A stretch of DNA of 64,000 nt, from positions 124,001 to 188,000 of the forward strand of contig CM019066.1 in assembly GCA_009667805.1 (NCBI GenBank), in the 5' to 3' direction. Positions 44,343 to 55,600 of this stretch are shown piece by piece. The DNA comes from Leptobrachium leishanense. Taxonomy: Eukaryota > Chordata > Amphibia > Anura > Megophryidae. The number at the start of each line of letters is the position of its first letter. Positions within the stretch are counted from its first letter, which is position 1. The notes below the pieces were generated by a model. The model ran no database searches, was not told the origin of the DNA, and saw only the letters and a list, made by a program, of their open reading frames with translations. The translations under genes and the position numbers were made by a program.

Positions 44343-44563
44343 ACTGGTATTTACCGGCTGGGTGGAGTAGAGGTAATGTCACTGCTCTGCATGGAAAGAG
44401 CCTGTGGAGTCATGGGTTCAATCCCAGCAAGCAACCTCTCCAGTAAGTGTCCATGGCAAGACACCTAACGGTACATACTCGCCACCCAGGACATACTTGA
44501 AAACGAGAGAAATCTCAATGTATCCTTCCTGGTAAAATCCTTTCTAAAAAAAAAAAAAAGGTT
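44343..44563 (+). repeat. SINE-like body with A tail
   Basis: GGCTGGGTGGAGTAGAGGTA and GGGTTCAATCCCAGCA look like a second degenerate tRNA-like unit. The unit ends in A13 at about 44549-44561. A target duplication was not recognised. Confidence 0.5.
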
Positions 44564-44591
44564 AACTACTATGATGCTACAGTAATGGGTG

Positions 44592-45133
44592 TGTTGTGGA
44601 CAAATATATATATATTCGCTTTTATAATATTCAAAGGCATAGAAAAAGGCCTAGAAAAATGCTCATTTAAGTTATCTTAAGTGGTTAATCAGGATTTAAG
44701 AATCAAATGCATATTATTGTTTAACACGTTATCTTAGCCGATTGTTTTGTAAGCACATGTAGTTTCTCTTTCCAAGTATCAAGAAGAGAATATTTTGGAA
44801 CATCTTGGAACGTCCTGTAACAACGTCCTTGATGGCTAAGGGGACAAACGGAGAAGCTGATGTTTTATTTTCCTTAACTATTATTAAACAAAAGTCTGTA
44901 ATTTCACAATATTAATGACGAATAGAATGTTGGGCAACAGCCTGTTTTCGTTACGTGCGAAGTAGCATAAAAAGCTTGTATCTTGTCAATAAAGCTCAGA
45001 GGAATCATTGGCTTTGAAGCTACTTAGACTTTTTCATTGTCTGTGTGATTTCTTTATGCGCGCATATATCTGATTTCTCCACCAAATTAGACCAGAGACT
45101 GGCATCCGAGGAAGGACTACATTGTCCACTTCA
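44592..45133 (+). repeat. ERV 5' LTR, 542 bp
   Basis: The ends TGTTGTGGACAA and TTGTCCACTTCA are imperfect inverted repeats. CATAAAAAGC near 44968 is a TATA-like box and AATAAAGC near 44989 a poly(A) signal. The primer site follows after three bases. Confidence 0.82.
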
Positions 45134-45136
45134 ATT

Positions 45137-45154
45137 TGGCGCCCAACGTGGGGC
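45137..45154 (+). other. ERV primer binding site, tRNA-Lys(1,2)
   Basis: TGGCGCCCAACGTGGGGC is an exact complement of the 3' 18 nt of vertebrate tRNA-Lys(CUU), a primer used by several retroviruses. Confidence 0.92.
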
Positions 45155-45722
45155 CCTGGGTTAAACGTCTTTGCCATCGTGCCACCACCAAGGATTTCCT
45201 GGCGGGACCACACCAGAACCGGAGCCTGATCAACTTTGTAACCTCACAGGTAAGATACCTTTTGATATCTTATCGGTGACATGTTCTGGTTTGTGGTCCT
45301 ACCCCGGGAAACCCCAGTGTGACACTTGGGAAAGGCATCAAAAGTGGGGTTTTATTTAACTTTGCATAGGTGCCCGTTATACTGACCCACGAACCACATG
45401 CCAGTTGTCTGCTTGTCTGTACATCTGTTCATGGTTCTTTGTATTGACGGCATATTTCCTGATAGAAATTGTGTTTTGGTTGTTGATCAGAGAGATTATC
45501 GTGATCCAGCGGTAACAAGTGGCGTGTACCTGGTTAGCTATCTCCAGGCGGAAACAGGTGATGTGATGTAATAGGCGCATACCTGGTAGTAGGACTTTCC
45601 TAACGGTAACAGACGATCACAAGCTTGGTAGTAGGACGCGATATATCTCTGATTGAAGTATAGTTTGATTGACAGTCAGAGGAGTTTTTGTGGGTACTGG
45701 TATATAGATGATGCATTAGGCG
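45155..45722 (+). other. ERV leader with splice donor
   Basis: CACAG/GTAAGATA at 45245-45257 is a strong donor consensus, as expected for the subgenomic env mRNA. The rest shows no gene. E3 cuts in at 45723. Confidence 0.6.
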
Positions 45723-46874
45723 TGTGACTGAATGGAGTATCCGCCTGCGGTCCTGCTCTATCTGACCCCCTCTTTGGTGTTGCCAAGCCCGACTACCGAG
45801 TGGCACGGCACCCGGCGTCTCGAGCGGCTTGGGTAGAAGACTACGTGGCGGTGGAGATCTGGAGAGGAGATGGGGCACCCACGGTGGAATCCGCCCGACT
45901 ACCGAGTGGCACGGCACTCGGCGTCTCAGGCAGCGGATCTACTGACCATTGAAAGGCTGGAGACGGTCTGCGGCGAACCGCGGTTCGGTAGAGTCTCCTT
46001 GAAGATGCAGGCACGGCGCTGCGTCGAGGTCCCGATTCGGGGTGGTTGCGGTATCCCGAGGTACCAATTCAAGGTGGCGCAACGGGCGGCGAATCGAGGT
46101 TCTGCTGCGGAGTTAGAATGACCCGTTCCTGGGTAGTGGTGAGATATAGCCGACGTGAAATGACAACACCAGGCAGAGCTGTATGTTTCAAACACTCAGA
46201 TGATCTGAATCCTTTAATGAACAACGCCACTATTTATGCTCAAGTACAACAGTCATAATTTGCATACCCATACTAATTAGGAGCCTACCCATACAATGAG
46301 GTGCCTACCCATACAATGAGGTGCTTCCCCATACTAATTAGGAGCCTACCCATACAATGAGGTGCTTCCCCATACTAATTAGGAGCCTACCCATACAATG
46401 AGGTGTTTCCCCATACTAATTAGGAGCCTATCCATACAATGAGGTATGGCAGTTATTTACAATCAACATTCTTCACATTCTCTTAGCCTTCAGTCCACAT
46501 AACATTTGTACATCTATTGTTCCAGCACATCAGATTAAACACACACTCTATCAGAGATCCCTTAAATTAAACATGTACTTAGATAATGGGGAAAATCCCT
46601 GACGAATAATTTACACAACAGCAAAGCTTGTTTACTGTTTTATACAAAGACACATTTACCTACAGGAATATAGTATTTTAAAAAAAAAGCTATGTCATTT
46701 TTCACTAAACTAAATTAAACTAAAACCAAACGATGTAAAACATATTTAAAACCACACAATATAAATGAACATAAGGTCTTCCCCAAAGCAACGGTCTATG
46801 TCTTTTGGGGTTTTCGCCATGGAAATAAAAGTCTTGGGGTTTGACGTGGGGAGCGCTACGTCAGTTCCATGACA
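45723..46874 (-). repeat. E3 3' LTR (type B, expanded U3 repeats)
   Basis: It is 1152 bp, about 140 bp longer than other copies. The U3 repeat of about 41 bp (ACTAATTAGGAGCCTACCCA then TACAATGAGGTG) is present about four times at 46266-46447. Confidence 0.9.
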
Positions 46875-49457
46875 TATCTCCCCTCCCCAAAGGAGTCCGA
46901 CGGCCACAGTTGGACCCCAACGGGTCGACGCGGGGTCGTTGGAGCAATAGTCCATACCTGGGTCCATAGTCTGTTGGGAGGAGGCGAGCCACCAGGCTTC
47001 TCCATTTGTCCTTGCGGCAGTGCCTGGCGTGTTGGGGGTACAAATCTTTGGGGGTACCCCCTCCGGAATAAGGGTCCTGTGGTCGGGGAGGGGTACCGCT
47101 GTGACCACCTCCAGAGGTATCGCGCACCCGGGAAAAACGGGTGCTAAATGCACGCGCCCCGAGTGCCCTGGTCATCCGTTGGAAAAAACAGTGGCTGCAT
47201 GGGGCCTCCGGGCCAAAGGGTGTGGAGATGGGCAGAGTTGAAACAGGCTCTGCCCCATTGCCAGCGCGTCGGCTGGGAGGTTCAAGGCCGAGGAAGGGTC
47301 CCCGGGCAGGAGAATGGCGTCCTCCATCTCCGGTGGGGTCAGTGGCTGCGGGATAAGCAGCCCGGTGTATCCTCTTTCTGCTCCTCGGGACAGACGAGAG
47401 AGGGTGGGCAGAGCCAGCGGCACTCTGCCCCGTTGCCAGCTCTTCTGCTGGGTAAGCGGGTGTGGGAACAAAGTCCAGGGGGTCGGATGGGGTCAACGGC
47501 TGCGGGATAAGCAGCCCGGGTAAATCCTCCTTCTGCTCCTCAGGGTAGACGATGGAGGGTGGGCAGGGGCCAGCGGCACTCTGCCCCGTTGCCAGCTCTT
47601 CTGCTGGGGAGGTGGGTACAGGAACAAAGTCCAGGGGGTTGGATGGGGTAAGCGGCTGCGGGATAAGCAGCTCGAGGGTATCCCCCTTCTGCTCCTCAGG
47701 GCAGATGGTGTAGGATGGGCAGAGGCCAGCGGCACTCTGTCCGGTTGCCAGCTCTTCTGCTGGGGAAGCGGGTGCAGGAATGACGTCCAGGCGGTTGGAT
47801 GGGGTCAACGGCTGCGGGATAAGCAGCTCGGGTAAATCCTCCTTCGGCTCCTCAGGGCAGACGATGGAGGGTGGGAAGAGGCCAGCGGCACTCTGCCGCA
47901 TTGCCAGATCTTCTGCTGGGGAGGTGGGTATAGGAACAAAGTCCAGGGGGTCGGATGGGGTCAACGGCTGCGGAATAAGCAGCTCAGGTAAATCCTCCTT
48001 CTGCTCCTCGGGGCAGACGAGGGAGGGTGGGCAGAGGCCAGCGGCACTCTGCCCCGTTGCCAGCTCTTCTGCTGGGGAGGTGGGTACAGGAACAAAGTCC
48101 AGGGGGTTGGATGGGGTAAGCGGCTGCGTGATAAGCAGCTCGGGGAAATCCTCCTTCTGCTCCTCGGGCAGACAGAGAGGGAGGGTGGGCAGAGGCCAGC
48201 GGCACTCTGCCCCGTTGCACAGCTCTTCTGCTGGGTAAACGGACACTGCCACAGTGTCTTCTTGCGGGGGTGGGAGGATAACTTCCTCACTGGGCCACTC
48301 GGACCCTTTAACGCGGCCCATTCTGGTCGCTTGGCACCTGCCGTGCTTCTTCTGAGCTGGCCGGCTCATCTACTGTGGTCCCGACGGGGACCCATGGGAG
48401 CATTCGGGCTCCAATACTTCAGTGTCACTTGGACTGTCTGCTTCTTCCGCTAGACAGTCCCAGGTAATGGGGCTCAGGCCTAGCTGTGGAGCGTCGTCGA
48501 ACAGCCTTTTGTAGGCCTTTTCGAGCTCCCATTCCTGCTCAACCAGAAACTCCAGTTCCTCTGCCTCACGGTCATCGTCAAGGTCTTCCAGTTCTCATAC
48601 CGGAGGTCCAGGAGTTGTTCCCCGCCGCCACTCTGTGTCGTCCCCAAAACCGGGGTCTTTGCCCATCCTTGTATACAGCAGCCCTGTGCCGCGTAGTCGA
48701 AGCCTTTTGTTGGGCGCTGTCTGCTGTGCTGGGCATTAGTTGGGACGTAAACCACTGGAGGGCTCTTTAGCTGGTGTCCAGTATAATTTCGCTCTGGACC
48801 AGTTCACCTAGCTCCGTCAGCCATTCCTCTCGGGGCTGTGCTCCAAAAAGGGCACCCGTAAGTACCACTGGTGCTCGAACCTCTCCGTATAAGTGGGAAG
48901 GGCTTTTCAGGGCAGTCCTCCTCCTGTTGAATGGCTTCGTTCCACATCTCCTGGCGGACAAAATCTTTCCACCAGTGCTCGTCCTGCCAGGTACCAGGTG
49001 CATCCGCCTGGGCCTGGGCCATCGCCCTCCTTACTCTTCGCTGGAACCGGTCTCTTATGGACGGGGGTCCTGTGTCCTCAATTACAACTCCAGGCGCGCT
49101 GTAAATCACAAAAGAGGTATCGCTGGGGGGTGTGGCGTCCTCGGATGCAGCTCCAGGCGAGCTGTAAGCCTCCATCCAAGGGTCGCTGGGATGTGCGGTG
49201 TCCTCAATTACAACCCCAGGCGCGCTGTAAATCACAAAAGAGGTATCGCTGAGGGGTGTAGATTCCTTGGATGAAGCTCCAGGCGTGCTGTAAACCTCGA
49301 ACCAGGGTTCTACGGGGTTGGGGACGCTTATCAGTTGCTGGTCCATCCTGTGAAGCTCCTTCACCAGGGTTTTCTTATTTTTGTTGCCGGGATTTCCTCC
49401 CCGATTCTCCAACATGCCACGTAGGGTGTCCCTGGTGTAGTGACTGTACACCACCAT
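46861..49457 (-). pseudogene. E3 repeat-rich protein
   Basis: ATG at 49457. The N-terminal region, the four 21-residue repeats and the acidic domain are open to about 48906, where one base is lost and the frame shifts. Further single-base losses lie near 48720-48595. The 52-residue repeats (six units, 48240-47350) are open in one frame from 48369 to near 47410, where a small deletion shifts it. The tail then runs through the polypurine tract to the stop TGA at 46861-46863, 14 nt into the LTR. Confidence 0.8.
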
Positions 49458-49508
49458 GGCGAGGGTCTTCTTGGGGGTGCAGAGAGCTATCCCACCGCTT
49501 GCCACCAA

Positions 49509-50520
49509 TGTGACGGAATGGAGTATCCGCCTGCGGTCCTGCTCTATCTGACCCCCTCGTTGGTGTTGCCAAGCCCGACTACCGAGTGGCACGGCACCCG
49601 GCGTCTCGAGCGGCTTGGGTAGAAGCCTACGTCGGTGGAGATCTGGAGAGTAGATGGGGCACCCACGGTGGAAATCCGCCCGACTACCGAGTGGCACGGC
49701 ACTTGGCGTCTCGAGCAGCGGATCTACTGACCATTGAAAGGCTGGAGACGGTCTGCATGGTGAACTGCGGTTCGGTAGAGTCTCCTTGAAGATGCAGGCA
49801 CGGCGCTGAGTCGAGGTCCCAATTCGGGGTGGTTGCGGTATCCCGAGGTACCAATTCAAGGTGGCGCAACGGCGCGGCGAATCGAGGTTCTGCTGCGGAG
49901 TTAAAATGACCCGTTCCTGGGTAGTGGTGAGGTATAGCCGACGTGAAATGACAACACCAGGCAGAGCTGTATGTTTCAAACACTCAGATGATCTGAATCC
50001 TTTAATGAACAACGCCACTATTTATGCTGAAGTATACAGTCACAATTTGCATACCCATACTAATTACTAGCACACCCATACTAATTAGATTATGTCAGTT
50101 ATTTACAATCAACATTCTTCACATTCTCTTAGCCTTCAACTCACACAACGTGTGTACATCCATTGTTCCAGCACATCAGATTAAACACACACTCTATCAG
50201 AGATCCCTTAAATTAAACATGTACTTAGATAATGGGGAAAATCCCTGACACATAATTTACACAACAGCAAAGCTTGTTTACTGTTTTATACAAAGACACA
50301 TTTACCTACAGGAATATAGTATTTTAAAACCAAAGCTATGTCATTTTTCACTAAACTAAATTAAACTAAAACCAAACGATGTAAAACATATTTAAAACCA
50401 CACAATATAAATGAACATAAGGTCTTCCCCAAAGCAACGGTCTATGTCTTTTGGGGTTTTCGCCATGGAAATGAAAGTCTTGGGGTTTGACGTGGGGAGC
50501 GCTACGTCAGTTCCATGACA
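49509..50520 (-). repeat. E3 5' LTR (mosaic, U3 type A)
   Basis: It is 1012 bp. U3 has the type-A segment (plus strand TTACTAGCACACCC), while R carries the B-group CTCTGCCTGGTG, as in the E1 5' LTR. Confidence 0.88.
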
Positions 50521-51431
50521 ACTGCCATTGTATCTGATAATTTCCCACGACCCACAATCCCTGGCTTATGCCTTTCCACCAAGATGATGTCTGACCAAGC
50601 AACCACTATATATATATATATATTTGTGTATATAGTGTGTGTTTTGTATACATATTTGTGTATATAGTGTGTGTTTTGTATATATGGATGTATATGTATA
50701 TATATATATAGTATGAGTAGATTAAGGTATAAATTTAATCGGCGGTTGGACAGGGACGCCTGTTCCGACTTGTATAAATGGTTACAAAAAATAATGATTG
50801 GTTTTTATAAGTGGGATGAAAAGTTATTTTAAACCAGAATCTGATAATCTATAGGATGCGAATGATAGTTTATGAGTCTATGTGAGAAGAGGTTAGGAAA
50901 GCCTATCCTAGATATGGCAACTACAGGTTGCTTTCCAGTACAGAGCATTGAGAAGGATGTAGGTGAATAGTATGTATGTATGTATGTCAAAAGCAAAGTA
51001 GACAGATGAGACATATGACGTACGTATGCGGAATTATTATTCTTGTAGGTAGAATCGTTTGTCTATATTAATGGAGGAAGTTTTTGCTAACGCCCTAATG
51101 TTTTATTATTTTAGTAAAAAATAGTTTTATACAAATTATCCCGTATTATGTTTTGTTTTATGTAAAAAAAAAAAAGGACACAGACCAGAAAGTGTAACTA
51201 GAAAGATTAAATTCCTTAAATTAAGGTTCCTCCTTTTTCCTATGACCGTGCAGGTCAGTTATTTAACTCTGCGGAGAAATAAGGATGGAAAAATAAAAAA
51301 TAAAAAAAAGAACCAGCACAAATAACTGTCCTCCGCAGGACAGCTGCGCCTGCGATATTCCCTCCTGATCCCTGATAATGTCACTCTCACCAGATGTCTG
51401 AGTCTAAACCCCGCTACTCTCTTTCCTTTTC
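50521..51431. other. ERV or flank non-coding with microsatellites
   Basis: (TA)n and TGTATATAGTGTGTGTTTTG repeats lie at 50607-50710. There are A-rich runs at 51165 and 51290. No gene is seen. A pyrimidine tract with CCAG at 51420-51434 could be a splice acceptor. Confidence 0.4.
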
Positions 51432-51721
51432 CAGAGGGGGGTGATTCCGATTGTGATTCTGATTCTGGTAGTGGTAATGCTGTTAACTATGAGGAATTTT
51501 CAATCAATTCTGTTCAACTTCCCCCCTCGCCCCCACCCTTTCTGCCAGAAGAAGGAAAAGAAACAAAACAAGCGCCACTACACGCACACACACAGGTTGC
51601 AGTGCTAAAAGTAAATGCACATGGAAAGTTTAATACACCAGAAGCTGATATTAAAGCATTTAGCAGACCAGGCAGCAAGACAGACTCACTCAGACACAGG
51701 AAAAGGAACTCGAGCAGCTAG
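51432..51721 (+). pseudogene. Short gag-like ERV remnant
   Basis: About 95 open codons begin with an acidic Ser/Asp/Gly stretch (GGDSDCDSDSGSG), then a Pro-rich part (LPPSPPPFLPEEG), then a basic end. The composition fits a retroviral gag matrix/linker region, but no diagnostic domain is seen. It stops at 51719. The call is by position and composition only. Confidence 0.4.
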
Positions 51722-51844
51722 TCCCACTACTAGTACAGACTTCTGTCTCAGAGCTAAGAAATAAAGTGTGCTTACCTAAGGCACTCTATCCGGCTGTAGT
51801 ACAATAGGCACATGGGCCCTCACACCTCTCAAATACAATGATGA

Positions 51845-52222
51845 ATGCTCTCATCGGTCTACACAATCTGTCACCTTTCGAAATACTGTTTCCCTCAACA
51901 ATTGCAATTACAGTCTGACAGCCTAGTAACAAATGTCACAAGTGTTTCAAAAACATTAACTGATATCTATGGTCAGGTGTTCTCTTGCATTCCAGACCCT
52001 GAAAGTATTGACGGCACTCATCAACTAGTCCCAGGAGATTGGGTACTAGTGAAGAAGTTTCTTCAGAAAAATCCACTTGAGGCCAGATACGACGGTCCTT
52101 TCCAGGTTCTCCTCACAACAGCAACGTCAGTAAAGCTGGAAGGTAAATCGACCTGGATCCACGCGTTCCACTGTAAAAAGACCTGTACACCAGAAACAGA
52201 CCAGACAACAGCCCAAACATGA
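51845..52222 (+). pseudogene. pol: ERV integrase C-terminal domain
   Basis: The last ~65 codons carry LVPGDWVLVKKF, ARYDGPFQVLLTTAT and WIHAFHCKK. This is the GPY/F-type DNA-binding module that ends gamma/epsilon-type integrases. The catalytic core is absent. The stop overlaps the env ATG (52219-52222), a normal pol/env junction. Upstream bases to about 51725 hold frameshifted traces of the same gene. Confidence 0.82.
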
Positions 52223-52604
52223 TTATGTATATCCTTCTCATTTGGGGGGTGGGAATCCAGGGGCAAAATGTGGCTGTCATAATGGGACAAGCGGCTGTTG
52301 CTATGGTGCAAGTTGTTGTGGGGGAACAAGTTGGCATTGATATAATTCCACAGGTTGTCAAACAGGTTGCTGATGGCACGGGAGTTGCTACCGCCAAAAA
52401 CAGACTAACCACTTTCTGGTAAAATTCCTCTAACACTCGAGTGGCCACTTACACCTTTAACTATCGTGATGTAAACCCTTGCCCAGGCCCCCGCCTGCAG
52501 TGTATCTGGAGAAATGGGATCCCACACAATTATGATATACTAGGTGTAAAGCCTGCCCAGAGGGCAGTCTATTGATAAGTGTGGTGCGTATGAATGTTTG
52601 TGGA
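52219..52604 (+). pseudogene. env: ERV env N-terminus
   Basis: ATG at 52219 starts a hydrophobic signal-peptide-like segment (MIMYILLIWGVGIQ). The frame then changes: Cys- and Gly-rich sequence lies in a second frame to about 52380. A third frame (52425-52570) holds NSSNTRVATYTFNYRDVNPC with N-glycosylation and Cys typical of a surface subunit, then stop codons. The 7-kb insertion begins right after. Several frame breaks make this part non-functional. Confidence 0.7.
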
Positions 52605-52639
52605 AAGGAATACACAGCAGCGTCATAGCTCCGCTATGT

Positions 52640-55600
52640 GCTCGTCGGTGCTCTGTTCTTGCGCTCTGTTCAGGGATATTGTACTATGCTTTGCGCTATT
52701 TATTGTGCTCTGCTCTGCGTCGTTTATTGTGCTCTGCTCTGTGTTGTTTATGGCTCTGTGTCGTTCATTTTGCTGTGTTCGGCTCTGTGCAGTTTATTGT
52801 GGTTTGCTCTGTGCTCTTGCCGTTTATGTGATGTGCTCTTGTGTTCTGCTCCGTGCTTTGATCGTTGCTCTTGTGCTCTGCTCCGTGCTCTGCTTGGTGC
52901 TGTGCTCTGTGTTGTTTATTGTGCTCTGCTCAGTGCCGTGCTCGTTGTTGTAGCGTTTATTGTGGTCTTGCTCTGTGGTCTGAGCTGCTTATTGTACTGT
53001 GCTTGGCTCTGTGCCTTTTATTGTGATGGGCTCTGTGGCGTTTATTCTGTTGTGCTTGGCTCCGTGCGTGGGTCAGTGACGTTAAATGTGCTGGGCTCTG
53101 TGCCGTCTACTGTGCTGTGCTCGACTCTGTGGCGTTTATTGTGCGTGGCTCTGTGGCGTTTATTGTACTCGGCTCTGTGGCGTTTGTGTTGTGTTCGGCT
53201 CTGTGACGTTTATTGTGCTTAGCTCTGTGTCGTCTATTGTGATGTGTTTGGCTCTGTGGCGTTTATTCTGTTGTGCTTGGTTAAGTGCTTGGCTCTGTGC
53301 TCGGCTCAGTGCCGTATATTGTGCTCTGCGCTGTTTTTTGTGCTCTGCGCAGTTTGTGTTGTGGTTTGTTCTGTGCTCGGTGCCGTTTATTGTGCAGCGT
53401 TTGGCTCTGTGCCATTTATTCTGTTGTGGTCGGCTCTGTGCCGTCTATTGTACTGTGCTTGGCGGTGTTTATTGTGCTTGGCTCTGTGGCGTTTTTTCCT
53501 TTTTGCTCGGCTGTCTTGGGCTCGGCTCTTTGCTTATATTGTGCTCTGCTCTGTTTATTGTGCTCTGTGCCGTTTTTGGTGTTGTGCTTGGTTCTGTGCT
53601 TCGCTTTGTGCCGAATATTGTGCTCTGCTGTTTATTGTGTTGTTCTTGGTTCTGTGCTCGGCGTCGTTTATTGTGATGAGCTCTGTGCCGTATATTGTGC
53701 TGTGCTCGGCGCTGTGCCGTTTAATGTGCTCGGCTCTGTGGCGTTTATTGTGCTCGGCTCTGTGGCGTTTATTGTGCTCGGCTCTGTGGCGTTTATTGTG
53801 CTCGGCTCTGTGGCGGTTATTGTGCTCGGCTCTGCGGCGTTTATTGTGCTCGGCTCTGCGGCGTTTATTGTGCTCGGCTCTGTGGCGTTTATTCTGTTCT
53901 GCGCGTTTAATGGTTTTTGCTCAGCTCTGCGCCTTTAATGGGTTGTGCTCAGCTCTGCGCCTTTAATGGGTTGTGCTCTGCTCTGTACCGTCTTTTGTGC
54001 TCTGCTTGGCGCTCTGCTCGGTGCTGGGCTCTGGGCTCAGGTGCTGGGCTCTGGGCTCGGTGCTGTGCGCTGGGCTCGGTGCTGTGCTGGGCTCTGCGCT
54101 CGGTGCTGTGCTTGGACTATGCGCTTGGTGCTGTGCTCTGCGCTCGGTGCTGTGCTCTGCTCTCGGTCCTGTGCTTGGGCTCTGCGCTCGGTGCTGTGTT
54201 GGGCTCTGCGCTCGGTGCTGTGTTAGGCTCTGCGCTCGGTGCTGTGTTGGGCTCTGCGCTCGGTGCTGTGTTGGGCTCTGCGCTCGGTGCTGTGTTGGGC
54301 TCTGCACTCGGTGCTGGGCTGGGCTCTGCGTTTGGTGCTGTGCAGGGCTCTGCGCTCGGTGCTGTGCTCTGTGCTGTGCTGGGCTCTGTGCTGTGCTGGG
54401 CTCTGTGCTCGGTGCTGTGCTGGGCTCTGTGCTCGGTGCTGTGCTCTGCTCTCGGTCCTGTGTTTGGGCTCTGCGCTCGGTGCTGTGTTGGGCTCTGCGC
54501 TCGGTGCTGTGTTGGGCTCTGCGCTCGTGCTGGGCTCTGCGTTGGTGCTGTGCAGGGCTCTGCGCTCGGTGCTGTGCTGGGCTCTGCGCTCGGTGCTGTG
54601 CTGGGCTCTGCGCTCGGTGCTGTGCTGGGCTCTGCGCTCAGTGCTGTGCTGGGCTATACGCTCGGTGCTGTGCTGGGCTCTGCGCTCGGTGCTGTGCTCT
54701 GCGCTCGGTGCTGTGCTGGGCTCTGCGCTCGGTGCTGTGCTCTGCGCTCGGTGCTGTGCTGGGCTCTGCGCTCGGTGCTGTGCTCTGCACTCGGTGCTGT
54801 GCTGGGCTCTGCGCTCGGTGCTGTGCTCTGTGCTCGGTGCTGGGCTCTGTGCTCGGTGCTGTGCTCTGCTCTCGGTCCTGTGTTTGGGCTCTGCGCTCGG
54901 TGCTGTGTTGGGCTCTGCGCTCGGTGCTGTGTTGGGCTCTGCGCTCGGTGCTGGGCTCTGCGTTTGGTGCTGTGCAGGGCTCTGCGCTCGGTGCTGTGCT
55001 GGGCTCTGTGCTCGGTGCTGTGCTGGGCTCTGCGTTTGGTGCTGTGCAGGGCTCTGTGCTCTGCTGGGCTCTGTGATGTGTTGGGCTCTGCGCTCGGTGC
55101 TGGGCTGGGCGTTTGGTGCTGTGCTGGGCTCTGTGCTGTGCTGGGCTCTGCGCTCGGTGCTGTGCTGGGCTCTCTGCTGTGCTGGGCTCTGTGCTCGGTC
55201 CTGTGTTTGGCTCTGCGCTCGGTGCTGTTTTGGGCTCTGCGCTCGGTGCTGTGTTGGGCTCTGCGCTCGGTGCTGTGTTGGGCTCTGCGCTCGGTGCTGT
55301 GTTGGGCTCTGCGCTCGGTGCTGTGTTGGGCTCTGCACTCGGTGCTGGGCTGGGCTCTGCGTTTGGTGCTGTGCAGGGCTCTGCGCTCGGTGCTGTGCTC
55401 TGTGCTGTGCTGTGCTCTGTGCTGTGCTGGGCTCTGTGCTGTGCTGGGCTCTGTGCTCGGTGCTGTGCTGGGCTCTGTGCTCGGTGCTGTGCTCTGCTCT
55501 CGGTCCTGTGTTTGGGCTCTGCGCTCGGTGCTGTGTTGGGCTCTGCGCTCGGTGCTGTGTTGGGCTCTGCGCTCGGTGCTGGGCTCTGCGTTTGGTGCTG

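Larger units (their letters stand above)
45723..50520 (-). mobile_element. E3: E-family element inside the ERV
   Basis: On the minus strand: 5' LTR 50520-49509 (U3 type A), coding region, polypurine tract (46891-46875), 3' LTR 46874-45723 (U3 type B). No target duplication is seen: AGGCG lies before and ACTGC after. The unlike LTRs, missing duplication and loss of most of the ERV between its flanks suggest recombination between two E copies. Confidence 0.88.

Noticed and set aside
45723..50520. Target duplication for E3
   Set aside because: The five bases on each side (AGGCG and ACTGC) do not match, and shifting the boundary by a few bases does not help.
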